NCBI RefSeq assembly: GCF_004168285.1
Contig: NZ_SEWF01000017.1
Location: forward strand, 62,001 to 126,000
DNA from: Emticicia agri
GTDB taxonomy: Bacteria > Bacteroidota > Bacteroidia > Cytophagales > Spirosomataceae
Reading direction: 5' to 3'
DNA length: 64,000 nucleotides
Shown: positions 53,130 through 62,315 of the stretch, piece after piece
Layout of the letters: the number at the start of each line of letters is the position of its first letter
Position numbering within the stretch: position 1 is the stretch's first letter
Program-made: the position numbers and the translations under genes
The notes under the pieces: model-generated
Told to the model about the DNA's origin: nothing
The model's input: the letters and a program-made list of their open reading frames with translations, nothing else
Databases searched by the model: none

Positions 53130-53503
53130 TATTTTCCAAAGAAAGTATCATAATATTGAAAAAAAAAATTCTCCCCTCCTAAAATCAGTTATTTTGTACT
53201 ATTTTAAGCAGTTTTCATGCCAAAAAAAATAAGAATAAAATTTTTCAAATAAGAAACATTAAAATTTGAATATGTTTCTACCAAAAACCTTTCATATCTA
53301 TCAATTCAGTGCAAAAATCGTGTTTTATCAAAGAAAGTTAATTTTGTACTTGGTAATTATATGGAGAGGGATTTTTGCCAAACAATTTTGTTTAAACAAA
53401 TAGAATTTTTTCGAGAAAATTCTTCTACAAAAAAGGGAATTTTTAATTTTTTTTAATAATAATTGCTGATTACCTTCTTCAAATATGGCAATCATCTTGA
53501 TTT
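53130..53503. other. AT-rich stretch without recognised features
   Basis: About 370 bases, extremely A/T-rich with homopolymer runs, downstream of the minus-strand ELWxxDGT gene. No gene, terminator for that gene, or clear repeat was seen. Confidence 0.5.
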
Positions 53504-56347
53504 TCAATTTCTGAAATTACATGTGTTATTATTTATTTCAGCTTTAAATATACCTGAAGATATGCCGGAAGTACTTGTCGTGAATCCCGGGTTAAGGATA
53601 ATGCTATTGGGGGCATAATAATTAATGTGTGCGTTCCCGGTCAATTTTTCAGTAGAGACAATGATACTGGCAGACCGCTCAGTTTTTGATTGGGTGCTAA
53701 TACCGCTTAAACTTAATTCATTTCTACAGATTCTGAAAACAAACCATTCCTGGTTATAAAAATCATCACTTACTGATACAAGAATTTCTTTTTCACTCAA
53801 TGGATAAGTTCCTGTACTTGGAAATCTGCCATACCAATACTCATCTTTTTCAAGCGTGATTATCATCTTTGTGCCTTCTACTGTTCCATTGCTTAAAAAT
53901 AAATAGTTTTTACGCATATTATCAGTACCTTCACTACCATTGCCTAAAGTAGAAAAAATCATATTGTTTTCTAAACCTATAAAATCTCTTCGCTTAAACT
54001 TTCCTACCTGTTTCAGCCACGAACCCTCGCCAGTTGTAATATCGTATTTATAAAGATAGCCAAACTCGCTGTAATCTTTATTCAGGCCTATATAAAGTAT
54101 GTTATTGCATAGGGCTAAAATACCTGTCCCTGTTTGCTCTTCACCTGTACCTGATATATTATACACCACATTTTCATTCGTTCCATCTGACCTCCATAAG
54201 GTTGACCCTGCACCATAAGGTGATCTTAAGTAATAAAAATAATCGGGTGTAAAATAAACATCGCTCTCTTCATTAGAATTATTCATTCCAAGGGTCTTTA
54301 CCAGAATTGTACCTTCTGTTGTGCCATCAGATAGCCAGATCTGCCTTTCTGAGCCACCTGATATGACAAATGCAGTTTTATTTCGAAAGGAGGGATAGAG
54401 ATTCACATGGCCAATAGCAAAAAAATTAGTCGACTTTAATAATTCAGGGATAGTAGAGTTAGGTCTTAATAACCATACTTTCATACTGCCGGAACCTTGG
54501 GTAAATATGTACAACCCTTCTGTACTTATATGCATAAATAACAGTTGGGAATCAACAAAAGTATATATCATTTGTGTAGTAGCTTCCGTTCCTTGCGTAC
54601 GCCATAAGCTGTATTGATACGAATAACCACTAAACGTTAAAAAATAGGCCTTATTTTCGTCGAAAACCGGGCGGATAGTGCAGCTCTGATAAGGCAAAAT
54701 CTTAATGGTATCGCTCACTCCGGCAGCAAAATTGGCTTTTTTCAGTACCTCATATTCCAGAAAATACAAGGAGTTATTCAGCTTAAAACTGGTCTCCGTT
54801 GGTTGATAGGTTTTTGCTGGTACGCCCCTTGTATTTTCAGGCGTTCCATCGGTTTCAAATATTTTAGGGTATTCCATCCGTCCATCTTTCGCTGAAAAGT
54901 AGGTTTTACCTTGATGATTAAAAATTGGAGAAATGTATGGTGCGTTTGATTGCTTACGGAAATCACATACTATTTTAATGGTGTCAGACCGTACTTCATA
55001 CAACTCCTTCCCAAAATCAAAATACGTTGGCTGGCATATAGCCAATACCTTATTATTCACTACCTCAAACTCAATAGGGTTATTGTCCCAGGAGGTCTCT
55101 TTATAAAACTTATCACTTATCAGGATAGTCCCATTATAGTCTCCTGTAGTCTGATAAATACTTTTGCCATGAGAAAAATATAAATTCTGATTTGCTGGAT
55201 TATAGACCATTTTAAAAGAACTCTCATATGGTGTAATATGGCCCGTTGATACAATTACTACCATATTTCCATCAGTTTTATAAAGAGTCTCATTTGCAAT
55301 AAAGAATATGTATCCATCTTTAGAGGCAATTTCATTAGGCCCAAATATGCCATAGTTCTTATAATAGGCTATACGTCTTGTGTTGGCATCAGTGCCATCG
55401 GTAACCCATATTTCATATTTGGTTCCTACATTTATAAAAAGAAATGCCTTAGTGCCGAGTTCGTATATTCCCAAAATATTTATGTATTGATTCGGAACCT
55501 CCGAAAATGTCTGAATATTCTTAAACGGATATGTACCTGCTTCAGTACCATCTGAGACATACAATGCATTATTTACGCCGTTGTAAGCCTTAAAAATTAT
55601 TTTGTTTCCAAATTTTGCCAGAAGGCCATCATAACTAAACGCAGAGCCGTCAGGGTTTATATCTTTTACCTTAACTGTGCTGTTCTTTGTACCATCGGTA
55701 ACCCATAGTTCTCTATTAGATGTATAATTTCCCCCTACATCGTCAGCCACAAAAAACAGCTTATCACCTACCACTACAAGATTACTTGGCACAGAGCCTT
55801 CAGTTGGGCAGATATCCTTCAGAAGATAGGTACTGTCGGTAGTTTCATTATAATACATTAGTTCTAACCCTCTTCCGGTTAGTTGCCCGTTTTTATAGGC
55901 AGTAGACTGGAAAAAGATTTTATTATTGAAGGAAACCGGTGTAGGTACATAATAAACAGGTTGCCCACCAGGAGTATACGGAATTTTTTTTATCAGAGAT
56001 GAATTAGGGTCAGATAAACCTATGCTATAATCATCAAAAAAGAGCAACTTATTATTAATAACCTGTGCTCCTCTAAACCATCCGTAAAGCGCTGTGGTAT
56101 TGGCATAATTAGTGGTAGTTGTTCCATTACTTTTCCAGAGTTCCCATCTGGGTGGAATATGATGGTGAAAATCGCTTGTGTCGATGCCTTCCTGCAATAC
56201 CACTACCTGATTATCAAGTTTCACCATCTGAAAAGGGTGAGAATCTGCTGTCTGGGTGTTGAGATGCTTTAATATATCAAAATGATAGGTCTGCCCTGAT
56301 GCAGACAGAGCCCAAAAGTAAATGAGTAAACGTAAATATCGTATCAT
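53504..56347 (-). CDS. Large secreted ELWxxDGT-repeat protein
   Basis: 947 residues. Signal peptide (LLIYFWALSASGQ). At least eight repeats centred on an aromatic-x-x-D-G-T pattern: ELWKSNGTTTT, ELWVTDGTKNS, LYVSDGTEAGTY, EIWVTDGTDANT, LWRTQGTEATTQ, IWLSDGTTEGTIL, LWRSDGTNENVV and YLFLSNGTVEGTK. These build beta-propeller blades in a family common on Bacteroidota and Myxococcota surfaces. The C-terminus (SIILNPGFTTSTSGISSGIFKA) resembles the coat-hanger-like domain at the end of many type IX cargo proteins. Function unknown. No partner gene is adjacent. Confidence 0.85.
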   Translation of the reverse strand: MIRYLRLLIYFWALSASGQTYHFDILKHLNTQTADSHPFQMVKLDNQVVVLQEGIDTSDFHHHIPPRWELWKSNGTTTTNYANTTALYGWFRGAQVINNKLLFFDDYSIGLSDPNSSLIKKIPYTPGGQPVYYVPTPVSFNNKIFFQSTAYKNGQLTGRGLELMYYNETTDSTYLLKDICPTEGSVPSNLVVVGDKLFFVADDVGGNYTSNRELWVTDGTKNSTVKVKDINPDGSAFSYDGLLAKFGNKIIFKAYNGVNNALYVSDGTEAGTYPFKNIQTFSEVPNQYINILGIYELGTKAFLFINVGTKYEIWVTDGTDANTRRIAYYKNYGIFGPNEIASKDGYIFFIANETLYKTDGNMVVIVSTGHITPYESSFKMVYNPANQNLYFSHGKSIYQTTGDYNGTILISDKFYKETSWDNNPIEFEVVNNKVLAICQPTYFDFGKELYEVRSDTIKIVCDFRKQSNAPYISPIFNHQGKTYFSAKDGRMEYPKIFETDGTPENTRGVPAKTYQPTETSFKLNNSLYFLEYEVLKKANFAAGVSDTIKILPYQSCTIRPVFDENKAYFLTFSGYSYQYSLWRTQGTEATTQMIYTFVDSQLLFMHISTEGLYIFTQGSGSMKVWLLRPNSTIPELLKSTNFFAIGHVNLYPSFRNKTAFVISGGSERQIWLSDGTTEGTILVKTLGMNNSNEESDVYFTPDYFYYLRSPYGAGSTLWRSDGTNENVVYNISGTGEEQTGTGILALCNNILYIGLNKDYSEFGYLYKYDITTGEGSWLKQVGKFKRRDFIGLENNMIFSTLGNGSEGTDNMRKNYLFLSNGTVEGTKMIITLEKDEYWYGRFPSTGTYPLSEKEILVSVSDDFYNQEWFVFRICRNELSLSGISTQSKTERSASIIVSTEKLTGNAHINYYAPNSIILNPGFTTSTSGISSGIFKAEINNNTCNFRN

Positions 56348-56481
56348 TAATGGTTTGTAAGACAGTCCAGCTTTAATTTTTACGAAAGATACAATGTTTT
56401 ACAATTATGTCGCAGTAATTTTTATTTCTAATGCTTAATGAATCGCAATAGATTGAAACGGCATGGGTCAGGTATTTCATG

Positions 56482-57390
56482 TTACCGCCTGGGCACCACA
56501 AACTTATAGCTTTTCCCCTCCTTTACCTCAAACATTACGTTCATCAATTTATTTTGTTCATAATATTTATCTGACTTTATAGAACCCGGATTATACACCA
56601 GCCAGGGGTTATAATATTTCAGTGTTTTATAGTTAATGTTATGTTTCTTTGCCAATTCTATCAGATCTACATCTTCCTTCACTTCTACCACTTCTGTGGG
56701 CTCTAAAGGCTCCGCTTTGGTTACTACAAAGCCATAATTAGCCGGATTCTCACAAATCAATTTCAAAGCTAATATCCTGAATACATAATCGTTGGTTTCT
56801 AAAGTCAGGTGTAAATCGTAGTAAGATTGCACCGCCTGTGCTTTCAGGGTATTCATGATAGCCGTACGGCCTGAATTATAGGCTGCCGCTGTCAGTGTCC
56901 AGTTTCTGAAAGTCTTATTCAAGTTATTCAGAAAATTACAGGCAGCCTGTGTTGAGAGTTCAAGGTCACGGCGCTGATCAACAAATTTGGTTACTTCCAG
57001 TTTATATTCTTTGGCTGTTGTATCTCTGAACTGCCAGAAACCTGCCGCCTTACCCGAATTGGCATAAGGCCATAGCTCGCTTTCAATTACTGATAGGTAA
57101 AAGAAATCTTCAGGTATTTTATTCTTAGCCAATATACTCACTATTTTCTCTTTATACCGCCCTACGCGACTGAGTATCATCAAAGTTGATGAATGTTTAT
57201 ATACGTTTTTAATGAGTTCCTGCTCCAGTTGCTCACGTATCATAGGATTCTCTAATGGCACTTTTTCGCCTGCAAACTCCAGAGAAGCAGGTATGTGGGG
57301 CATAGTAACTTTTTGCGCTACGGGTTGTGCCATCACAAAATTCAATCCAAGCAGATAGATAAATGCGTATAAAAGAATTTTCTTGTTCAT
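56482..57390 (-). CDS. Secreted lytic transglycosylase (SLT/MltD-like)
   Basis: 302 residues with a signal peptide (LLYAFIYLLGLNFVMAQ). The SLT domain has the catalytic glutamate in LSVIESELWPYANS followed by AAGFWQFRDTTAKEY, then ELSTQAACNFLNNLNKTF and LTAAAYNSG, all typical of MltD/EmtA-type enzymes that cleave the glycan strand of peptidoglycan. The C-terminal third (DVDLIELAKKHNINYKTLKY) is LysM-like. Periplasmic. Confidence 0.88.
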   Translation of the reverse strand: MNKKILLYAFIYLLGLNFVMAQPVAQKVTMPHIPASLEFAGEKVPLENPMIREQLEQELIKNVYKHSSTLMILSRVGRYKEKIVSILAKNKIPEDFFYLSVIESELWPYANSGKAAGFWQFRDTTAKEYKLEVTKFVDQRRDLELSTQAACNFLNNLNKTFRNWTLTAAAYNSGRTAIMNTLKAQAVQSYYDLHLTLETNDYVFRILALKLICENPANYGFVVTKAEPLEPTEVVEVKEDVDLIELAKKHNINYKTLKYYNPWLVYNPGSIKSDKYYEQNKLMNVMFEVKEGKSYKFVVPRR

Positions 57391-57459
57391 AGTGATTAAT
57401 GATCTTATACAAAGTTCTGTTATTTAACCACTATTGGAACTCTGTTGGTCAAATAAAGT

Positions 57460-58426
57460 TTAGAACGCTGACAAGAAATTGGCAATATCTCCTTTCCATT
57501 CACTTTCATATTTATTCAGGTAGTTTTCATGCCCTGCCAATGGATAGGTTTTCAATTGTTTCTTGCCTTGAATATTAACCAGTATTTCATCAATTTCTGC
57601 CCTGCTTACCTTATCATCTAATTCACCATACAGTAACAGTGTAGGACAGGTGATTTTTCTGGCATATTTTGTTGGGTTATGTCCGAATGCCCAGAAATTG
57701 TTTTGTAGTCCTCCCCAGAAAACCAGTAAAGCTGCCATCGGAAAAGTGGGTGCTTGCATGAGCCTGAATCTGGCACAAACGGTCTCATACATAGAGCCAA
57801 ACGGACATTCAATCATAATACCTGAGGGTTGAATACCATAGTCGCTGATGGCTTTCATGATGGCTACAGCACCCATTGATGTACCCCATAAGTAAATTTT
57901 GTTTTCTCCTTTTGTTTTCAGAAATCAACACAGGTTTTTACTTCTGCTGCTTCAAAGAAACCAATAGTAGTCTGGTTGCCTTCAGAACCGCCTGAACCCA
58001 TAAAATCAACCAGTAGCGTATTATAGCCCAGTTGTTCAAAAACAACCGACTTTTCTAAAAGTGATGATTTCTCTCCGGCAAATCCATGAAACAAAACTAC
58101 TGTTCCTTTAGCATTCTCTCTTTTTATCAACCAACATTCAATCATCTTATTACTTTTTAATTGAATGGTCTGGTAAGGCTTTGTTGGAAATTGCCCATTG
58201 GTAGGTCTTGGATTGTTGATACCAAAAGCTAAAGATTTCAGTCTGTGCATCCATGTCAGTTCTTTTTTGTTCGCACAAGGCTCTTATCGGCAAAATGTGT
58301 AAATTTATACGCATGGAAATAAGCCACTATATTCATTAAAATAAAAACAGTTAACAATCCCCAGCCTATTTTTTTTAGTGTTTTCTTAGAGCGCATCAGC
58401 TTTGTATATAGTTTTAGGTAATACAT
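57460..58426 (-). pseudogene. Alpha/beta hydrolase split by two frameshifts
   Basis: Three consecutive frames join to one membrane-anchored alpha/beta hydrolase. Piece 1 from ATG 58426 has a TM helix and MNIVAYFHAYKFTHF and ends RTKKN. Piece 2 (GINNPRP, VVLFHGFAGEKSS, LLVDFMGSGGSEG) stops at CVDF. Piece 3 has the nucleophile elbow GTSMG (57.88 kb), then TLLLYGELDDKVS and AGHENYL. The shift points are an A6 run (58265-58270) and a T run near 57925; one added base at each restores the frame. Either the gene is dead or these are assembly errors; homopolymer sites make sequencing error plausible. Confidence 0.85.
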
Positions 58427-58625
58427 AAAAACAAGCTCAATAATAATAAAAGAGATATTTTTCAGAAAGGCAAATCGGGCACTGTCCGATGTTTGTCTTT
58501 GAATCTCCTTAGATTTCCGGTGAATTACGTTTTTAACCTACCTTTAATATCAATTTAAAATCGCTTTTAAACACATTCTTTTACTTTGTCGCATCAAAAC
58601 AACCATAAAGAATAAACCATAATGT

Positions 58626-58788
58626 AGAAACTGTTTGAGTTAATCTTATTGAATTAAAAAAGTCGATTTTTGTTCAATACAGCGCTTTAAAACCCGTCAT
58701 TTAGCGCTGCTAAACTCCGGTTTTTAAATCTTGTCTTGAAGTAAAAATCGTTCTTTTTTATTTTCAAAATTTAACTCAAACCGTTTCT
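58626..58788. repeat. Structured palindromic element, copy B
   Basis: A 163-bp near-palindrome in the 437-bp gap 58427-58863. Outer arms of 18 bp with one mismatch (58626-58643 with 58771-58788) enclose further paired segments: CGATTTTT with AAAAATCG, TTCAA (58673-58677) with TTGAA (58736-58740), TTTAAAA with TTTTAAA, and TTTAGC (58700-58705) with GCTAAA (58709-58714). The internal loops TACAGCGC opposite TCTTGTC and CCCGTCA opposite CTCCGG match those of copy A at 2716-2815, but the stems differ. The rest of the gap has no gene. Confidence 0.75.
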
Positions 58789-58863
58789 AAGATTTTATGA
58801 TAGGACATACCTCTACTCTATTCTGATTAAATCATTATATTATTTTAAAACGCAAACAAGACA

Positions 58864-59472
58864 ATGAAAAAGAACATCATGATGATTGGCATTTTGGCCT
58901 TGCCTTTTCTGGCCAATGCGCAAACAGTTGCTACTACATTAGCTACTAATAACACAACTACGGCATTTATCTCTGATATTCCGCTGAATGGTATTTTCTT
59001 AAATGCAGATGAATTTGAGAATGGTATTCCGGAAATGGGTTTTGATAAAAAATCGAAAGAGAATCATATCCGTGAATTTGACAACAAGGTGATTCTAATA
59101 GAAAATGCAGAAAAAACCAAGTTTGCCAAATCTGAAATCTGGGGATTCCGAAAAAATAACCAGGATTATCGCACTTTTAATAATGAAGATTATGCTATTG
59201 CTTATGCTCCTAAGGGCTTATCTGTTATTTTCTATAAGTTGGGCGATGTAACAGGCCAAGCCAATATAAAAGATGAATTTGCAGGTAAATACTATTTTAG
59301 CCGCAATAGTCAATCAGCTATTTATCCACTGACTGCCGCTAATATTAAAGAAGTTTTCTCAGACCAGATTCCGTTTATAGAAGCAATCAGCAAAGTGAAA
59401 TTGTCTGACGAAATGCCGATTCATGAAATGGATAAAGTATTAGCTGAGTATGTAAAGAATCATGTGAATTGA
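58864..59472 (+). CDS. Secreted protein of unknown function
   Basis: 202 residues with a signal peptide (MKKNIMMIGILALPFLANAQ). The mature protein has a mixed alpha/beta look (EIWGFRKNNQDYRTFNNEDY, GLSVIFYKLGDVTGQ) and a helical, acidic C-terminus (PIHEMDKVLAEYVKNHVN). No family recognised. It is alone, downstream of the palindromic element. Confidence 0.6.
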   Translation: MKKNIMMIGILALPFLANAQTVATTLATNNTTTAFISDIPLNGIFLNADEFENGIPEMGFDKKSKENHIREFDNKVILIENAEKTKFAKSEIWGFRKNNQDYRTFNNEDYAIAYAPKGLSVIFYKLGDVTGQANIKDEFAGKYYFSRNSQSAIYPLTAANIKEVFSDQIPFIEAISKVKLSDEMPIHEMDKVLAEYVKNHVN

Positions 59473-59856
59473 GGGGAAAAGGAGAGTTTTAAACTGAAAA
59501 ACCGGAAAATGAAAAACAGAAAAATGTAAAAGGGTGTGCTTTGTGCTTGCCTGAAATACAGATAGTACAACAATGAATGTAGAGAAGATTGGTGAGCAAT
59601 AATTTGTCAGGAATCAAGTGGTGGGTTGCTTTAATAAACGATTGTTATAGAGGTTACAGGCTTGCAGCATATTTCGTTTAATTAGGGTGGCTCATCGCTG
59701 AATTCTGCCATATCAGAAAAATCTTTGCAAAGAAGGTGGTATTTTGCCACCTTTTTGGTTTTATTTCGTTTATAAGTATAATACCGACAGGCATCAATTT
59801 TTGCCCGGATGGTTCTTATATCCACATATACTTAAATTAAAGCTTCTGTTGACCTT
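59473..59856. other. 384-bp intergenic region with one terminator
   Basis: Holds the terminator-like hairpin at 59733-59755 and nothing else recognisable. No gene of credible length. Confidence 0.5.
59733..59755 (+). terminator. Terminator-like hairpin before the BamA-like gene
   Basis: AAGGTGG (59733-59739) pairs with CCACCTT (59747-59753), 7-base loop, followed by T. It is ~260 bases after the nearest upstream stop. Confidence 0.7.
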
Positions 59857-61038
59857 ATGAGCAAACGAGTAAGCATTATTATTATCCTGTTTTTCGTACC
59901 AACGATTCTCCTGGCTCAGATACCCTATTCTCAACAACGGGACGCCATTGATATACTCAGGAAAGTAGTTCATTTTAAGAAACCAAGAAAGAGCGACTCT
60001 ACCTCATTGAAAGAAGGCGGCAGAGTAGTAACCATTTTGCCTACCCCCGGCTATGCCCCACAGAGTAATCTTTTTTTGCAATTAATTGCTAATGTAGCTA
60101 TTCGAAACACCAATGCCAATGTTTCAGTGCTCAATCTGGTAGCTACCTATACACAGAATAAACAGTCAATCCTGCAATATACCACCAGCTATTTCTCTAA
60201 AGACAACAAATATTATTTCTCAGCCGACTGGCGTTTTATGGATTACCCTCAGGCCACCTATGGCCTGGGTATGAATACTTCTTTGAAAGATGCAATTGAT
60301 ATGAATTTCAGGTATCTGAAACTATACCAGACCATTATGCAAAGTGTGGGTAAAAACCTATATATGGGTATTGGCTACCAGTATGATTATCATTGGAAAA
60401 CACAAAGTTATGTCAATGACAATATTATTGAGCGAATTTCGGATTACACGCTGGGAGTTTCGGGTAAAACGGTTTCCTCAGGCCCGACAGTAGCTTTATT
60501 ATTCGATAGTCGCACGAATTCTCTGAGTGCCACACAAGGAATATATGCCAACGTTGTTTTTAAACAAAGCCTTAAAGCATTAGGTAGTAATACGGATTAC
60601 CCTTCTTTACTGATTGATGCCCGTAAGTATTTTAGCCTGAACCGAAACTCTGACCATATATTAGCTTTGTGGTCGTACAATTTTTTTACACGTGGCACGG
60701 TGCCTTATCTGGATATGCCAAGCACAGGTTGGGATACAAACGTAAATACAGGCAGGGGTTTTATCCAAGGGCGGTACAGGGGAAAAAACATGATGTATTT
60801 TGAAGCTGAATACAGATTTGCCATTACCAGAAATCAGTTATTTGGAGGGGTACTCTTCTCTAATGTGCAAACAGTTAGCGAACTATCTACTAACAAATTT
60901 CAGAAAGTTATGCCTGCCGTAGGTGCCGGGCTGCGGATACGTATCAATAAATTTTCAAGGGCAAATTTAGCTATAGATTACGGCATTGGTGGAGACGGCT
61001 CCCGGAATATATACTTTAATTTTGGGGAGGTGTTTTAG
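59857..61038 (+). CDS. BamA/TamA-family outer-membrane barrel protein
   Basis: 393 residues with a signal peptide (IIIILFFVPTILLAQ). An Omp85-type beta-barrel without POTRA repeats. Typical features are DSRTNSLSATQGIYANVVFK (the D-x-R-x-N-x-x-x-P/A-x-x-G motif), the barrel-lock sequence GRGFIQGRYRGKNMMYFEAE and the C-terminal GGDGSRNIYFNFGEVF. It is a 'surface antigen D15-like' protein. Short POTRA-less members are common in Bacteroidota; their role is unclear (transport or patatin-linked). Confidence 0.82.
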   Translation: MSKRVSIIIILFFVPTILLAQIPYSQQRDAIDILRKVVHFKKPRKSDSTSLKEGGRVVTILPTPGYAPQSNLFLQLIANVAIRNTNANVSVLNLVATYTQNKQSILQYTTSYFSKDNKYYFSADWRFMDYPQATYGLGMNTSLKDAIDMNFRYLKLYQTIMQSVGKNLYMGIGYQYDYHWKTQSYVNDNIIERISDYTLGVSGKTVSSGPTVALLFDSRTNSLSATQGIYANVVFKQSLKALGSNTDYPSLLIDARKYFSLNRNSDHILALWSYNFFTRGTVPYLDMPSTGWDTNVNTGRGFIQGRYRGKNMMYFEAEYRFAITRNQLFGGVLFSNVQTVSELSTNKFQKVMPAVGAGLRIRINKFSRANLAIDYGIGGDGSRNIYFNFGEVF

Positions 61039-61136
61039 AAAACTTAGCGAATGGCTATGCACTTATATTGGTTTTAGTAACAATCGCTAACCTTACCTGG
61101 GTACAGGATTTCTTCAATGGATTAAAGTAATACCTT

Positions 61137-61643
61137 TTACTCAAATTTGAGGTTCATCATTTTGATACAAAGCGGAATCAAGCCTAAAGAAACAGCAATA
61201 AAAATCCCAACCCGAACATAATTCAGCGTCCGCCAGAGTGTAGCTCTGCTCAACAAATCTGTTACGTTACTACCTGCATTGGCTATTTTCTGAAATTCTA
61301 TAATATTGGGAGCAAAATAAGCCAATGTCCATACTCTAACGGCAAAATGAATCAAAAACAGTATCAACAGCCAGTTTCTGATGGGGTCTATTTTCCAACA
61401 GAATACAATGGCCATGATAAAGGTTATTTCATGAACCGAGTGCATCGCTATCCAGAATGTTTTAAAATCAAGCCCATATTTACCCTTGAATAACTGAAAA
61501 GATTCAGTAGGTGCAGCCGTCCATTTAGGTACAATTACGGCAGTTTCAAAAATCTGCGCCCCATTCATCAGGAAATAAATAAGGGTAGTAATAAAAAGCC
61601 AGGTGGCTCCTCTTGAGATATAATCTTTGGCTATATGTTCCAT
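61137..61643 (-). CDS. Four-TM membrane protein in a MarR operon
   Basis: 168 residues with predicted TM helices near 15-32, 65-85, 90-110 and 140-160. It starts MEHIAKDYISRGATWLF. No family recognised with certainty. It begins one base after the MarR stop codon (61645), so it is in the same operon and probably under MarR control. By context it may be an envelope or stress protein, but no catalytic motif is visible. Confidence 0.65.
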   Translation of the reverse strand: MEHIAKDYISRGATWLFITTLIYFLMNGAQIFETAVIVPKWTAAPTESFQLFKGKYGLDFKTFWIAMHSVHEITFIMAIVFCWKIDPIRNWLLILFLIHFAVRVWTLAYFAPNIIEFQKIANAGSNVTDLLSRATLWRTLNYVRVGIFIAVSLGLIPLCIKMMNLKFE

Positions 61644-61644
61644 T

Positions 61645-62121
61645 TTATTGTCCGTTGTTTAATTCCTGGGTTACTTCATTCATTACAGCCATAGCCGAGC
61701 GCAGGTATTTTTCAATAATTACCTTTTCTTCGGCTGAAAAAGTGGCAATCAATCCCACTATTTTGCTTTGTAGCATGGCAAACGTACCTCCTAATAATTG
61801 CATGGCATTTTCGGTTTCAGGCACTATCATTATTTTTCTTCTATCATCTTTATCAAAATGACGTTTTGCTAAATTTTTCTTTTCAAGCCTGTCCATTAAG
61901 CCTGTTATAGCTCCGGCTGTCAAGCCTGTTAACTGGGCAAACTCTCCGGCTGTAATAGCCCCTTTTTGTATCAGTATGCCTAAGTACTTATGGTCAGTAC
62001 CTGATAAACCTGCTTTTCGGGCAATGGCTTCGTGCATCAGAATCGTAGCATCAGAAAAGAGTTTTCCTAATTCGCTGATGGTCTCAATCTGCTCATTACT
62101 TAATGATTCATTCACTATCAA
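61645..62121 (-). CDS. MarR-family transcriptional regulator
   Basis: 158 residues with a winged helix-turn-helix: KYLGILIQKGAITAGEFAQL, AITGLMDRLEKKNLAKRHFD, DKDDRRKIMIVPE (the wing). Forms a dimer that binds palindromes. A 19-bp palindrome (62128-62146) lies 7 bases upstream of the start. It heads an operon with the four-TM protein. The ligand is unknown. Confidence 0.9.
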   Translation of the reverse strand: MIVNESLSNEQIETISELGKLFSDATILMHEAIARKAGLSGTDHKYLGILIQKGAITAGEFAQLTGLTAGAITGLMDRLEKKNLAKRHFDKDDRRKIMIVPETENAMQLLGGTFAMLQSKIVGLIATFSAEEKVIIEKYLRSAMAVMNEVTQELNNGQ

Positions 62122-62127
62122 TCAATT

Positions 62128-62146
62128 TATTTTAGTAACTAAAATA
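62128..62146. promoter_or_regulatory. MarR-type operator palindrome
   Basis: TATTTTAGTaACTAAAATA, a perfect 9-1-9 palindrome (center 62137) immediately upstream of the marR gene. MarR regulators typically bind such A/T-rich palindromes with TAGT/ACTA cores in their own promoters. Confidence 0.7.
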
Positions 62147-62315
62147 TTTAGATATTAAAATAAATGATTATGATTGAACATTGCAAAGGTTTTGCAAGAA
62201 TTATTTTGAGATTAAAGGAATAGTAGAAAAATGTAGAGGAATTGGTAGGATAGATTAGCAGGCTTAAATCTTTTGTCTTGCCGTTAGTATTATGCTTGAA
62301 CAATTTGAAAAATAG

